Assembly: GCA_017436345.1 (NCBI GenBank)
Contig: JAFSDH010000003.1
Span: 1-64,000, forward strand
DNA: 64,000 nt
Origin: Bacilli bacterium
Lineage (GTDB): Bacteria > Bacillota_I > Bacilli_A > RF39 > UBA660
Reading direction: 5' to 3'
This document shows positions 8,544 to 16,768 of this stretch, in pieces. A model generated the notes under the pieces. That model had not been told where the DNA came from. It did no database searches and saw only the letters and a program-made list of their open reading frames with translations. The position numbers were made by a program, and so were the translations under genes. Each line of letters begins with the position of its first letter. The first letter of the stretch is position 1.

Positions 8544-9330
8544 AGTAGTAGGAATAAAATTTATTAATTCACATAGAGTTTATTATTTTTCCACAAATAA
8601 TATAAAAATAAAGGATAAAGATAAAGTTATTGTTGAAACAGAAAAAGGATTGCAATTTGGTATTGTAGTAGGAGATCCTATTCAAATGCCTGAAGAAAAG
8701 CTAGTATTACCTTTAAAAAATGTTTTAAGAATAGCAAATAAAAATGATTTAAAACAAGAAAAAGATAATGAAGAAAAAGGTAAAAAAGCCTTACAAGATG
8801 CAAAAAACATTGCTGAAAAACTTGGTTTAGTGATGAATTTTATTGATGCTAGCTTTACTTTTGATAAAAAACAATTAATATTTAATTTTTTAGCTGATGA
8901 ACGAATAGATTTTAGAGAATTGGCAAAAAAATTAGCTGCTATCTATAAAACTAGAATAGAATTAAGACAAATTGGAGTAAGAGATAAAGCTAAAGAAATT
9001 GGTGGAATTGGTCCTTGTGGTAGATTTTTGTGTTGTAGTACTTTTTTAACAGATTTTAATAGTGTTTCTATTAATATGGCTAAAAATCAATACATAGCGT
9101 TAAATCCTACTAAAATAAATGGTATTTGTGGACGATTATTATGTTGTTTGAATTACGAAGACCAACAATATAAAGAAATGAAAAAAGATTATCCACCAAT
9201 TGGTACAATAATAAAAACAGATGAAGTTCAAGGTAAAGTAGTAAGTCACAATTTATTAAAAGGAACATATACAGTTGAAAAACAAGGAAAAATATTAGAG
9301 GAAATAAAATTAGATGAAAGTAATAAATGA
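8536..9330 (+). CDS. ricT: PSP1-domain protein RicT (YaaT)
   Basis: 264 aa. RicT belongs to the RicAFT complex that in Bacillus promotes RNase Y-dependent mRNA maturation and the phosphorelay, thus sporulation and competence. The ATG at 8536 is chosen: it aligns with the family start MxEVVGIKF and has GGTGGTGA upstream. Two cysteine-rich motifs, GPCGRFLCCSTFL and NGICGRLLCCLNYE, are the Fe-S cluster-binding signature of the family. holB-ricT adjacency is conserved in Bacillota. No ricA or ricF gene is in the window. Confidence 0.92.
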   Translation: MHEVVGIKFINSHRVYYFSTNNIKIKDKDKVIVETEKGLQFGIVVGDPIQMPEEKLVLPLKNVLRIANKNDLKQEKDNEEKGKKALQDAKNIAEKLGLVMNFIDASFTFDKKQLIFNFLADERIDFRELAKKLAAIYKTRIELRQIGVRDKAKEIGGIGPCGRFLCCSTFLTDFNSVSINMAKNQYIALNPTKINGICGRLLCCLNYEDQQYKEMKKDYPPIGTIIKTDEVQGKVVSHNLLKGTYTVEKQGKILEEIKLDESNK

Positions 9331-10042
9331 TTTATTAGGATATGATAATTTAAAAATTGTTCAAAATCCAGAATGGTTTAGTTTCTCCTTAGATTCTGTT
9401 TTATTACCTAACTTTGTTACCTTAAATAAAGATGTAAAAAATATATTAGATTTAGGTACTGGTAATGCCCCAATCCCTATGATTTTATCTACTTTGACAG
9501 AAAAAGCCGTTATTTATGGGATTGAAATTCAAAAAGATGTTTTTGAAATGGCTGAAGAATCAGTTAAAATTAATAATCTAAATTCAAGAATAAAATTAAT
9601 TAATGATGATATGAAAAAATTAGATCAATATTTTGAAGCTAATTTTTTTGACGTTATAGTATCTAATCCGCCATATTTTAAATTAGAAGAATTGTCAAAG
9701 AAAAATGAAGATGAACATAAAACGATTGCAAGACATGAAGAAAAGATTAATTTAAAAGAATTAATACAAATAGCAAAGAAATATTTAAAAAATAATGGTG
9801 TTTTTGCAATGGTTCATCGAACTGATAGATTAATTGAAATAATAGAAGAAATGCGAAAAAATAATATTGAGCCTAAAAAAATTCAATTAATATATCCTAA
9901 AGAAAATACAAATTCTAATATGGTTTTAATTGAAGGAAAGAAAAATGGGAATCCTGGTTTGATTATAAAAGAACCTTTAATTGTCCATAATGAAAAAGGT
10001 GAATATTTAGAAAGCATTAATAAATTATTTTTTAGGAGGTAA
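9314..10042 (+). CDS. tRNA1(Val) adenine N6-methyltransferase-like protein (TrmN6 family)
   Basis: 242 aa, class I SAM-dependent methyltransferase. Motif I is DLGTGNAPIPMIL, and the amino-methyltransferase motif IV is SNPPYFK, typical of N6-adenine or glutamine methylation. The N-terminal segment LKIVQNPEWFSFSLDSVLLPNF is the YabB/TrmN6 signature. It overlaps ricT by 17 nt and lies directly before rsmI, as in Bacillus (yaaT-yabA-yabB-yazA-rsmI). The substrate is inferred from the family. Confidence 0.85.
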   Translation: MKVINDLLGYDNLKIVQNPEWFSFSLDSVLLPNFVTLNKDVKNILDLGTGNAPIPMILSTLTEKAVIYGIEIQKDVFEMAEESVKINNLNSRIKLINDDMKKLDQYFEANFFDVIVSNPPYFKLEELSKKNEDEHKTIARHEEKINLKELIQIAKKYLKNNGVFAMVHRTDRLIEIIEEMRKNNIEPKKIQLIYPKENTNSNMVLIEGKKNGNPGLIIKEPLIVHNEKGEYLESINKLFFRR

Positions 10043-10044
10043 TT

Positions 10045-10890
10045 ATGAGTCAAAAAAGTTATGATGACAGTAATTCTGTTTATTTAATACCTACACCTAT
10101 AGGTAATTTTGATGATATAACTCTAAGAACAATAGATACTTTAAAAAAAGTTGATGTATTATTTTGTGAAGATACAAGAATAACAAAACAATTATTAAAT
10201 AGATTAGAAATAACTAAAAAATTAATAAGTTCTAATGATCATAATGAAGAAAGCACTAAAAATTTAGCAATTAAATATCTTGAAGAAGGAAAAAATATTG
10301 GAATTGTTACTGATCGAGGAACTCCCATAATAAGTGATCCTGGTTATAAAGTAGTTGAAGAAGTAATAAAAAAAGGATATAATGTAATACCATTACCCGG
10401 TGCAAATGCTTTAATTCCAGCATTAATTGCATCAGGTGTAAATCCTGCGCCTTTTATGTTTTATGGTTTTTTAAATGCAAAAAAATCTAAAAGAGAAAAA
10501 GAATTGGAAAACTTAAAAAAATATCCTGTAACAATTATTTATTACGAAGCTCCTCATAGAATAATAGAAATGTTAGAATCATTAAGAAATGTATGTGGAG
10601 AAAGAAAAATTTCTGTTTCACGTGAAATTTCGAAATTATATGAAGAAATATATCGAGGTACTGTATCAGAAGTAATAGAAGAATTGAAAAAAGAAGAAAT
10701 AAGAGGAGAATTTGTAGTAGTAGTAGAAGGAAATTGTGCTGAAGTATCATTTGATGACATTTCAATTGAAGAACATGTTAATATGTACATTGAAGAAGGA
10801 TTATCTGAAAAAGAAGCTTTAAAGAAAGTAGCGAAAGACAGAAATACTACTAAATCAGAAATATACAAAATATATCATACTGGGAAGTGA
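10045..10890 (+). CDS. rsmI: 16S rRNA (cytidine-2'-O)-methyltransferase
   Basis: 281 aa, tetrapyrrole-methylase fold. RsmI 2'-O-methylates C1402 of 16S rRNA. Visible are YLIPTPIGNFDDITLRTI, the CEDTR motif, TDRGTPIISDPGY and PLPGANALIPAL. The start follows AGGAGGT that overlaps the preceding stop. A parS-like 14/16 palindrome (10614-10629) lies within the gene over the codons for SVSREI. Confidence 0.95.
   Translation: MSQKSYDDSNSVYLIPTPIGNFDDITLRTIDTLKKVDVLFCEDTRITKQLLNRLEITKKLISSNDHNEESTKNLAIKYLEEGKNIGIVTDRGTPIISDPGYKVVEEVIKKGYNVIPLPGANALIPALIASGVNPAPFMFYGFLNAKKSKREKELENLKKYPVTIIYYEAPHRIIEMLESLRNVCGERKISVSREISKLYEEIYRGTVSEVIEELKKEEIRGEFVVVVEGNCAEVSFDDISIEEHVNMYIEEGLSEKEALKKVAKDRNTTKSEIYKIYHTGK
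10614..10629. promoter_or_regulatory. Possible weak parS site inside rsmI
   Basis: TGTTTCACGTGAAATT matches the parS consensus at 14/16, with both differences at the last two bases. It is intragenic, about 6 kb from the main cluster. Scattered parS copies inside genes are known in Bacillus, but function here is inference. Confidence 0.45.
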
Positions 10891-10894
10891 TTGA

Positions 10895-11455
10895 ATGAAA
10901 TTAATAATTGGATTAGGTAATCCAGGTAAAGAATATGAAAATACCAGACATAATATGGGATTTATTTTTTTAGATGAATATGCAAAAGAAAAAGGTTTTG
11001 AAATTTCAAAAAAGAAATTTAATGGTTTATATATTGATTTTATAAATCATGGGGAAAAAACAATTTTATTAAAGCCTCAAACATATATGAACTTATCTGG
11101 TGAATCAGTACGTGCTTTTGTTGATTTTTTTAAAATAGATATAAATGATATATTAGTAATAAGTGATGACTTAGATATGCCTATTGGTAAAATTAAACTA
11201 AGACCAACAGGTTCTAGTGGAGGTCATAATGGCTTAAAAAATATTGAACATCATTTAAACACTCAAAACTATAAAAGACTAAAAATTGGTATATCTCACG
11301 ATAAAAATATAGATACTAAAGATTATGTTCTTGGTTCCATATCAAAAGAAGATAAAGAAAAAATTGAAGAATTAAAGAAAATAGTAATAAACATAATTGA
11401 TGATTTCTACAATAATGATTTTGATAAATTAATGGCAAAATATAATCATAAATAG
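10895..11455 (+). CDS. pth: Peptidyl-tRNA hydrolase
   Basis: 186 aa, full length. Releases tRNA from prematurely dropped peptidyl-tRNA. The first residues MKLIIGLGNPGKEYENTRHNMGF contain the catalytic His (~20) and Asn (~10). LLKPQTYMNLSGESV, SDDLDMPIGKIKLR and SSGGHNGLKNI complete the signature. It lies between rsmI and mfd, as pth precedes mfd in Bacillus. Confidence 0.97.
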   Translation: MKLIIGLGNPGKEYENTRHNMGFIFLDEYAKEKGFEISKKKFNGLYIDFINHGEKTILLKPQTYMNLSGESVRAFVDFFKIDINDILVISDDLDMPIGKIKLRPTGSSGGHNGLKNIEHHLNTQNYKRLKIGISHDKNIDTKDYVLGSISKEDKEKIEELKKIVINIIDDFYNNDFDKLMAKYNHK

Positions 11456-11463
11456 AGGAAAAT

Positions 11464-14400
11464 ATGAATAATTTTTTTGATAATTTAGTTGACATAAGGA
11501 AAGAAAAAAACATCTGCCTAACAGGAATGACAGATGAGTTTTTTTGTGTCTATTTATCAAAAATATTTAAAGAAGAAAATCGTGATATTTTAGTTGTAAC
11601 ATCAACGCTATATGAAGCAAACAAACTTATTAATTCATTGAATAATTATAATGATAAAAGTTTATTATTTCCAATGGATGATTTTTTAACAAGTGAATCA
11701 ATCGCAATAAGTCCTGATTTAAAAATCACAAGATTAGATACTTTAAATCAATTATTAAATGATGAAAAACACATTGTTGTAACTCATTTGAATGGATTGC
11801 TTAGATATTTACCAACAAAAGAATTATTTAAAAATAAAAAAATTTATTTAAAAAAAGATGATGATTTTGAAAGAGAAAACTTAATTGAAAATTTAATTAG
11901 TTTAGGATATAAAAGAGAAACAATAGTTAATAAAACTGGTGAATTAGGAATTCGTGGATTTGTAATAGATGTTTTTCCTTTAGGTGAAGAATATCCTATT
12001 AGAATCGAGTATTTTGGGGATACAATTGATTCTATTAGGTATTTCGATGAAAATACTCAAAAAACTATTCGAGAAATAAATGAAATAGTGATTAATCCAT
12101 ATACTGAATTTTTAACTGATAAAATTATTGATATAAATGAAGAAAAACAAAAGAATCTTCCTTTATATAATGAAAAAATTAATAACATATTGCAGTATAT
12201 GAATGATCCTCTTATTGTATTTAAAGATTATTCTCAGATTCAAACAAATGTAGATACATTAAGGACCCAAATATTTGAATATAAACAAAATAAAGATCTT
12301 AATTATGAATATAACTACATGTTTGATTTTGATGAAATTTTATATGACGATGTTATACATTATAATACTTTAAATAACATTGATAGTATTATTCCTAAAA
12401 AAAATACTTTTAAATACGATGTCCATCAAATAAGAAAATTCAATGAAAATGTAGAAGCAATAAATGAATATTTAAAAAAGAGTTTATATATTAATAAGAC
12501 AATTATTATCTGTTTGAGAAAACACCAATTAAAAACATTTCCTAACTATTTAGAATGTCCATATATAATTACAAATGATGAAAAAATAATTGATAATAGT
12601 ATTAATATAATAGAAAAAAACATATCAGAAGGATTTGAATATAATAATTATATAATATTAACTGAAAATGAATTATTTAAATCTACTCAGAATAAGAAAA
12701 AATATAAAACAAGTTTAAAGTATTCAACTAAGATTAGAAGTCTAAGTAATATTGAAATAGGTGATTATGTCGTTCATGATGTTCATGGAATAGGTGTATA
12801 TAATGGTTTAAAATCATTAACCCAAAACGGACTGTTGAAAGATTATTTAGAGATTATATATAGTGGAAAAGATAAATTATATATTCCTGTTGAAAAAATA
12901 GACTTAATTAGTAAATTTACTGGTAAAGAAGGTATAGCTCCTAAAGTTAATAAACTTGGTGGTACTGAATGGCAAAAAACAAAACTTCGTATAAAAAATA
13001 AAGTAAAAGATATAGCCGGTAATTTAATAAAAATATATGCAATGCGTGAATTAAAACAAGGATATAAATTTAGTCCAGATAACGAATTGCAAATTTTATT
13101 TGAAAAAGAATTTGATCATGATGAAACTCCAGATCAATTGTTAGCTGTAAATCAAATAAAACAAGATATGGAATCTATTACTCCTATGGATCGCTTGCTA
13201 TGTGGGGATGTAGGATTTGGTAAAACTGAAGTAGCATTTCGTGCTATGATGAAAGCTGCCTTAGATTCAAAACAAGTGTTGTATCTATGTCCAACAACAA
13301 TTTTATCGATGCAACAATATGACAATGCAATTGAAAGATTTAAAAATTTTCCAGTAAAAATAGAAGTTTTAAATCGTTTTACTACTCCAAAAGAAACTAA
13401 AAGAATTATAAATGAATTAAAAGATGGATCGATTGATATATTATTTGGTACTCATCGCTTATTAAGTAGTGATATAAAACCAAAAGATTTAGGATTACTT
13501 ATTGTTGATGAAGAACAACGTTTTGGAGTAACTCATAAGGAAAAAATTAAAGAGTATAAAGAAAATGTTGATGTTTTAACTCTAACAGCTACTCCAATTC
13601 CAAGAACGCTTCAAATGTCATTAGTCGGTATTAGGAACCTTTCTTTGATTGAAACACCACCAACTAATAGATATCCAGTTCAAACTTATGTAATTGAAGA
13701 AAATAATCAACTTATAAAAGATGCTGTTTATAAAGAAATGTCTAGAAATGGACAAACCTTTATTCTTTATAATAGTGTTGAAAAGATAGAAAGAAAAATG
13801 TACGAACTTCAAAAACTAATTCCAGAGGCAAGAATAGTTGTAACTCATGGTCAACTAGCCAAATCAGAATTAGAAGAAAGAATGGAAGCTTTTATTAATC
13901 ATGAATATGATATTATGCTTTGTACAACTATAATAGAAACTGGAATTGATATACCTAATGCTAATACATTAATTATTCTTCAAGCTGATCACTTTGGATT
14001 AAGTCAACTATATCAAATAAGAGGAAGAGTTGGTAGAAGTGATAAGATTGCCTATGCTTATTTAATGTATGATAAACAAAAACAGTTAAATGAAACTGCA
14101 ATAAAAAGATTAAATGTTATAAAAGAATTTACTGAATTAGGTAGTGGATTTGCAATTGCAACTCGAGATTTATCTATAAGAGGAGCAGGAGATATTTTAG
14201 GTAGTGAACAAGCTGGATTTATAGATAGTGTTGGAATTGATTTATATTTAAAAATCCTTGATGAAGAAGTAAAAAGACTTAAAGGAGAAGTAGTTGAAGA
14301 AGAATCTCCAACAAAAGAAGAAAAACCATTTATTCAAGTATCTACTCATATAAAAGATGAATATATTGAAGATCAAAATCTTAAAATAGAAATTCATAGA

Positions 14401-14775
14401 AAAATAAATGAAATAGATTCATATACTAAATTAATTGAAATAAAAACAGAACTTGAAGATCGCTTTGGTAAACTAGACGAAGACATGATTTTATATATGC
14501 ATGAAGAGTGGTTTGAAAAATTAGCAAAGAAATTAGATATAATTCAAGTTTCACAAACAAGAAATTCTGTTTCGTTAATATTTAGTCAAGAAATGTCTGA
14601 GAAAATAGATGGTGAACAATTATTCTTAGACGCTTGTAATATATCTAGAATGTTTAGATTTCAATTTAAAAATAAAAATTTAATAGTTGTATTAGACACT
14701 ATAAAATTAGAAAAACATTACTTATTCTACTTATTATCTTTAATGAATAAAATAAAATTAAAAGAAAATGCATAA
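11464..14775 (+). CDS. mfd: Transcription-repair coupling factor
   Basis: 1103 aa. Removes stalled RNA polymerase and recruits UvrA. The order is: UvrB-like N-terminal part with GELGIRGFVIDVFPLG (~160), an RNA-polymerase-interacting/CarD-like domain with GDYVVHDVHGIGVY (~435), then a RecG-like helicase with Walker A CGDVGFGKTEVA (~580), DEEQ box (~680) and TATPIPRTL. The QIRGRVGRSDK motif VI and a TRCF C-terminal domain follow. Last gene of the long dnaX operon; no clear terminator follows. Confidence 0.96.
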   Translation: MNNFFDNLVDIRKEKNICLTGMTDEFFCVYLSKIFKEENRDILVVTSTLYEANKLINSLNNYNDKSLLFPMDDFLTSESIAISPDLKITRLDTLNQLLNDEKHIVVTHLNGLLRYLPTKELFKNKKIYLKKDDDFERENLIENLISLGYKRETIVNKTGELGIRGFVIDVFPLGEEYPIRIEYFGDTIDSIRYFDENTQKTIREINEIVINPYTEFLTDKIIDINEEKQKNLPLYNEKINNILQYMNDPLIVFKDYSQIQTNVDTLRTQIFEYKQNKDLNYEYNYMFDFDEILYDDVIHYNTLNNIDSIIPKKNTFKYDVHQIRKFNENVEAINEYLKKSLYINKTIIICLRKHQLKTFPNYLECPYIITNDEKIIDNSINIIEKNISEGFEYNNYIILTENELFKSTQNKKKYKTSLKYSTKIRSLSNIEIGDYVVHDVHGIGVYNGLKSLTQNGLLKDYLEIIYSGKDKLYIPVEKIDLISKFTGKEGIAPKVNKLGGTEWQKTKLRIKNKVKDIAGNLIKIYAMRELKQGYKFSPDNELQILFEKEFDHDETPDQLLAVNQIKQDMESITPMDRLLCGDVGFGKTEVAFRAMMKAALDSKQVLYLCPTTILSMQQYDNAIERFKNFPVKIEVLNRFTTPKETKRIINELKDGSIDILFGTHRLLSSDIKPKDLGLLIVDEEQRFGVTHKEKIKEYKENVDVLTLTATPIPRTLQMSLVGIRNLSLIETPPTNRYPVQTYVIEENNQLIKDAVYKEMSRNGQTFILYNSVEKIERKMYELQKLIPEARIVVTHGQLAKSELEERMEAFINHEYDIMLCTTIIETGIDIPNANTLIILQADHFGLSQLYQIRGRVGRSDKIAYAYLMYDKQKQLNETAIKRLNVIKEFTELGSGFAIATRDLSIRGAGDILGSEQAGFIDSVGIDLYLKILDEEVKRLKGEVVEEESPTKEEKPFIQVSTHIKDEYIEDQNLKIEIHRKINEIDSYTKLIEIKTELEDRFGKLDEDMILYMHEEWFEKLAKKLDIIQVSQTRNSVSLIFSQEMSEKIDGEQLFLDACNISRMFRFQFKNKNLIVVLDTIKLEKHYLFYLLSLMNKIKLKENA

Positions 14776-14831
14776 CTTGACTATCAAACATATATTTGTT
14801 AATATTTTTATATAGATAAGGTGGAAAACAT

Positions 14832-15452
14832 ATGATGAATATAAATGAAATGTTTTTTAAAAAGAATTATGAAATATTAAAAAATAAATTAGATTTAGAT
14901 ATAAATAATAACGCAGATTCTTTAAATCATACTATAAGTAATTTTATTGATTTAAAAGCAATTGGCTTAAATAAATATATAACAGAACTTTATGATGATT
15001 TAAAAATAAAATATAAAGATGAAAAAGTAAAAAAAATAATAGAAGAAGAATCAAAAATTTTAAAATCAATATTTTTAAAAAATATTGAAGAAAGAAAGGA
15101 AAATATATCTAAGTTCTTTAATCAAGAAATAGATGCTACTAAAATAGAAGATACATATTTAAATGATTATCATAATCATATTGATAACTTAACTGAAACT
15201 TTTAAAGAAAATGTAGATGTCTCAGCTCGAGAAGAAATATGTACTAAATTCTCTGAAAAAGTTATAGGTGCTTACAAGTTACCAGATCAATATTCAAAAG
15301 AAAAATTATTAGAATATATTAATAAGTCATATTGTAATGGTTTAATTGAAAAAATGGTAAGTGAATCTATTTTAAGAAATTCAACTCTAAAAAATTTATC
15401 AAAAGAAGCATTTGAAAGATTTAAGTCTATGAATGAAAAGACAACATCATAG
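14832..15452 (+). CDS. Hypothetical helical protein
   Basis: 206 aa, not recognised. Start supported by AAGGTGG (14818-14824) 7 nt upstream. The sequence is highly charged, rich in Lys, Glu, Asn and Ile, and predicted by eye to be almost entirely alpha-helical with coiled-coil potential (DDLKIKYKDEKVKKIIEEES). There is no signal peptide or membrane segment. It sits between mfd and the spoVT-like gene, so it might share their regulation, but no function can be assigned. Confidence 0.75.
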   Translation: MMNINEMFFKKNYEILKNKLDLDINNNADSLNHTISNFIDLKAIGLNKYITELYDDLKIKYKDEKVKKIIEEESKILKSIFLKNIEERKENISKFFNQEIDATKIEDTYLNDYHNHIDNLTETFKENVDVSAREEICTKFSEKVIGAYKLPDQYSKEKLLEYINKSYCNGLIEKMVSESILRNSTLKNLSKEAFERFKSMNEKTTS

Positions 15453-15467
15453 ATTTAAGTCTTTTTT
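15436..15467 (+). terminator. Weak terminator after the 14832 gene
   Basis: AAAAGAC (15436-15442) pairs with GTCTTTT (15459-15465) across a 16-nt loop, followed by a short T-run. Confidence 0.45.
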
Positions 15468-15517
15468 GTATCAAAATATGTATTTAGTTCATAATAATAT
15501 CGAAAAGAGTTGATATT

Positions 15518-16009
15518 TTGAATGAATTTATAAGAAAACTTGATGGATTAGGAAGAATAGTAATTCCTAAAGACTATCGAAAAAAACTACAAATAAATGA
15601 TGATAGTAAACTAAAATTATCTCTATCAGAAGAATATATAAAAATAGAAAAATATTCAGAAATAGATAATAATATAGAAAAATTAATAAAATTTAAAAAA
15701 ATAATTCAAAAAGAATTAGATATAAATGTTATTATTACAGATTTAGATAATGAAATAGAAAATAAGATTATTTTAGATAAAACTATAATAGAAAAAATAA
15801 AATACGGTAAATGTGAAATAATAAATCAAACAAAAGATTTATTATTAAATACAGATAAATTAATAAATATGATAATAGTACCAATTATATTGTATGGAGA
15901 AATAATAGGGTCAATAATTGGATATTCTTATAAAAGAGAAATAGATGACTTAGACAAAAAGATAATTAGTATTGCTAAATTAATTTTAATTAAAGATATT
16001 GAAGATTAA
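15518..16009 (+). CDS. spoVT: SpoVT/AbrB-type transcriptional regulator with GAF-like domain
   Basis: 163 aa with a TTG start. No in-frame ATG exists upstream, and translation from TTG gives the exact swapped-hairpin AbrB domain: FIRKLDGLGRIVIPKDYRKKLQI. The C-terminal ~110 residues have the length and pattern of the GAF domain found in SpoVT, a forespore regulator of sigma-G genes in Bacillus. Its location downstream of mfd is the Bacillus spoVT location. AATATC (15496-15501) and GATATT (15512-15517) form a hairpin with the ribosome-binding site AAGAG in the loop. The call rests on domain plus synteny; an AbrB paralogue is the alternative. Confidence 0.78.
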   Translation: MNEFIRKLDGLGRIVIPKDYRKKLQINDDSKLKLSLSEEYIKIEKYSEIDNNIEKLIKFKKIIQKELDINVIITDLDNEIENKIILDKTIIEKIKYGKCEIINQTKDLLLNTDKLINMIIVPIILYGEIIGSIIGYSYKREIDDLDKKIISIAKLILIKDIED

Positions 16010-16027
16010 AAAAAATAGTGCTATAAT
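15999..16027 (+). promoter_or_regulatory. Promoter of the dut-metG T-box leader
   Basis: TTGAAG (15999-16004), a 17-bp spacer and a perfect extended -10, TGCTATAAT (hexamer 16022-16027). The start is expected near 16034. The -35 lies within the end of the spoVT-like gene. Confidence 0.8.
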
Positions 16028-16033
16028 ATGCCT

Positions 16034-16263
16034 AAGTTGAAAAACGAAGAAGGAAAGAGATATATTGATTCTTATTATTAGAGAGCTTGATTAGGTGAAA
16101 GCAAGCATAAGATAAATATTGAGAATGGCTCCTGAGTTTATTAGTTGAATAATTAGACTAATACGTATAGATGCGTTAAATCTTTGAGAGTATAGAATTA
16201 TTTCTATAAATTAAGGTGGTAACACGGTAACTCGTCCTTATGATGAGTTTTCGTGTTTTTTTA
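16034..16263 (+). promoter_or_regulatory. T-box riboswitch, methionine specifier
   Basis: Transcription-attenuation leader sensing uncharged tRNA. Stem I contains the apical AGAGAGCTTG and GGTGAAAGC elements. Its 3' side reads GAGAATGGCTCCTGAG, placing an ATG (Met) specifier at 16125-16127. The T-box sequence AAGGTGGTAACACGG (from ~16213) forms the antiterminator. The competing terminator pairs AACACG..AACTCGT with ATGAGTT..CGTGTT and ends in T7 (to 16263). The Met specifier agrees with metG in the downstream operon. Confidence 0.93.
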
Positions 16264-16284
16264 TTTTAGAAAGAGGTGGTTAAC

Positions 16285-16767
16285 ATGAGTCGTTTCTTTG
16301 AAAAAATCAGCTTTGAACAATTCAAAAAAGATATTAAAGATGATAAAAAATTATATGATGCATACAATTTACCTAAAAGAGGTACAAAGTGTAGTGCTGG
16401 ATATGATTTCTTTGCTATTGAAGAATTTACTATCAAACCAGGAGAAGTTAAAAAAATTCCTACTGGATACAAGATGATGTGTAATGAAGATGAAATGTTA
16501 ATGATAGTAGTTAGAAGCAGTATGGGATTTAAGTACAACGTACGAATGTGCAACCAAGTTGGAATAATTGAAACAGATTATTATAATAATGAAAATAATG
16601 AAGGACATATGTGGGTAGCGCTTCAAAATCATGGTGATAATGATTATCATGTGAAGCAAGGAGAAGCATATGCTCAAGGAATATTTACAAAATTTTTAAC
16701 AGTAGATGATGAAGATAAAATAGAAGGAAAAAGAAAGGGTGGATTTGGTTCCACTAATGGTGAATAA
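16285..16767 (+). CDS. dut: dUTP diphosphatase (dUTPase)
   Basis: 160 aa, trimeric dUTPase fold. It hydrolyses dUTP to dUMP, keeping uracil out of DNA. All five motifs are visible: AGYDFFA (1), RSSMGFK (2), NQVGIIETDYYNN (3), GEAYAQGIF (4) and RKGGFGSTNG (5). The ATG at 16285 has AAGAGGTGG 5 nt upstream. It is the first gene after the methionine T-box and lies one base before metG, so it should be induced by methionine starvation along with metG. That is an unusual regulon for dut. Confidence 0.92.
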   Translation: MSRFFEKISFEQFKKDIKDDKKLYDAYNLPKRGTKCSAGYDFFAIEEFTIKPGEVKKIPTGYKMMCNEDEMLMIVVRSSMGFKYNVRMCNQVGIIETDYYNNENNEGHMWVALQNHGDNDYHVKQGEAYAQGIFTKFLTVDDEDKIEGKRKGGFGSTNGE

Positions 16768-16768
16768 A

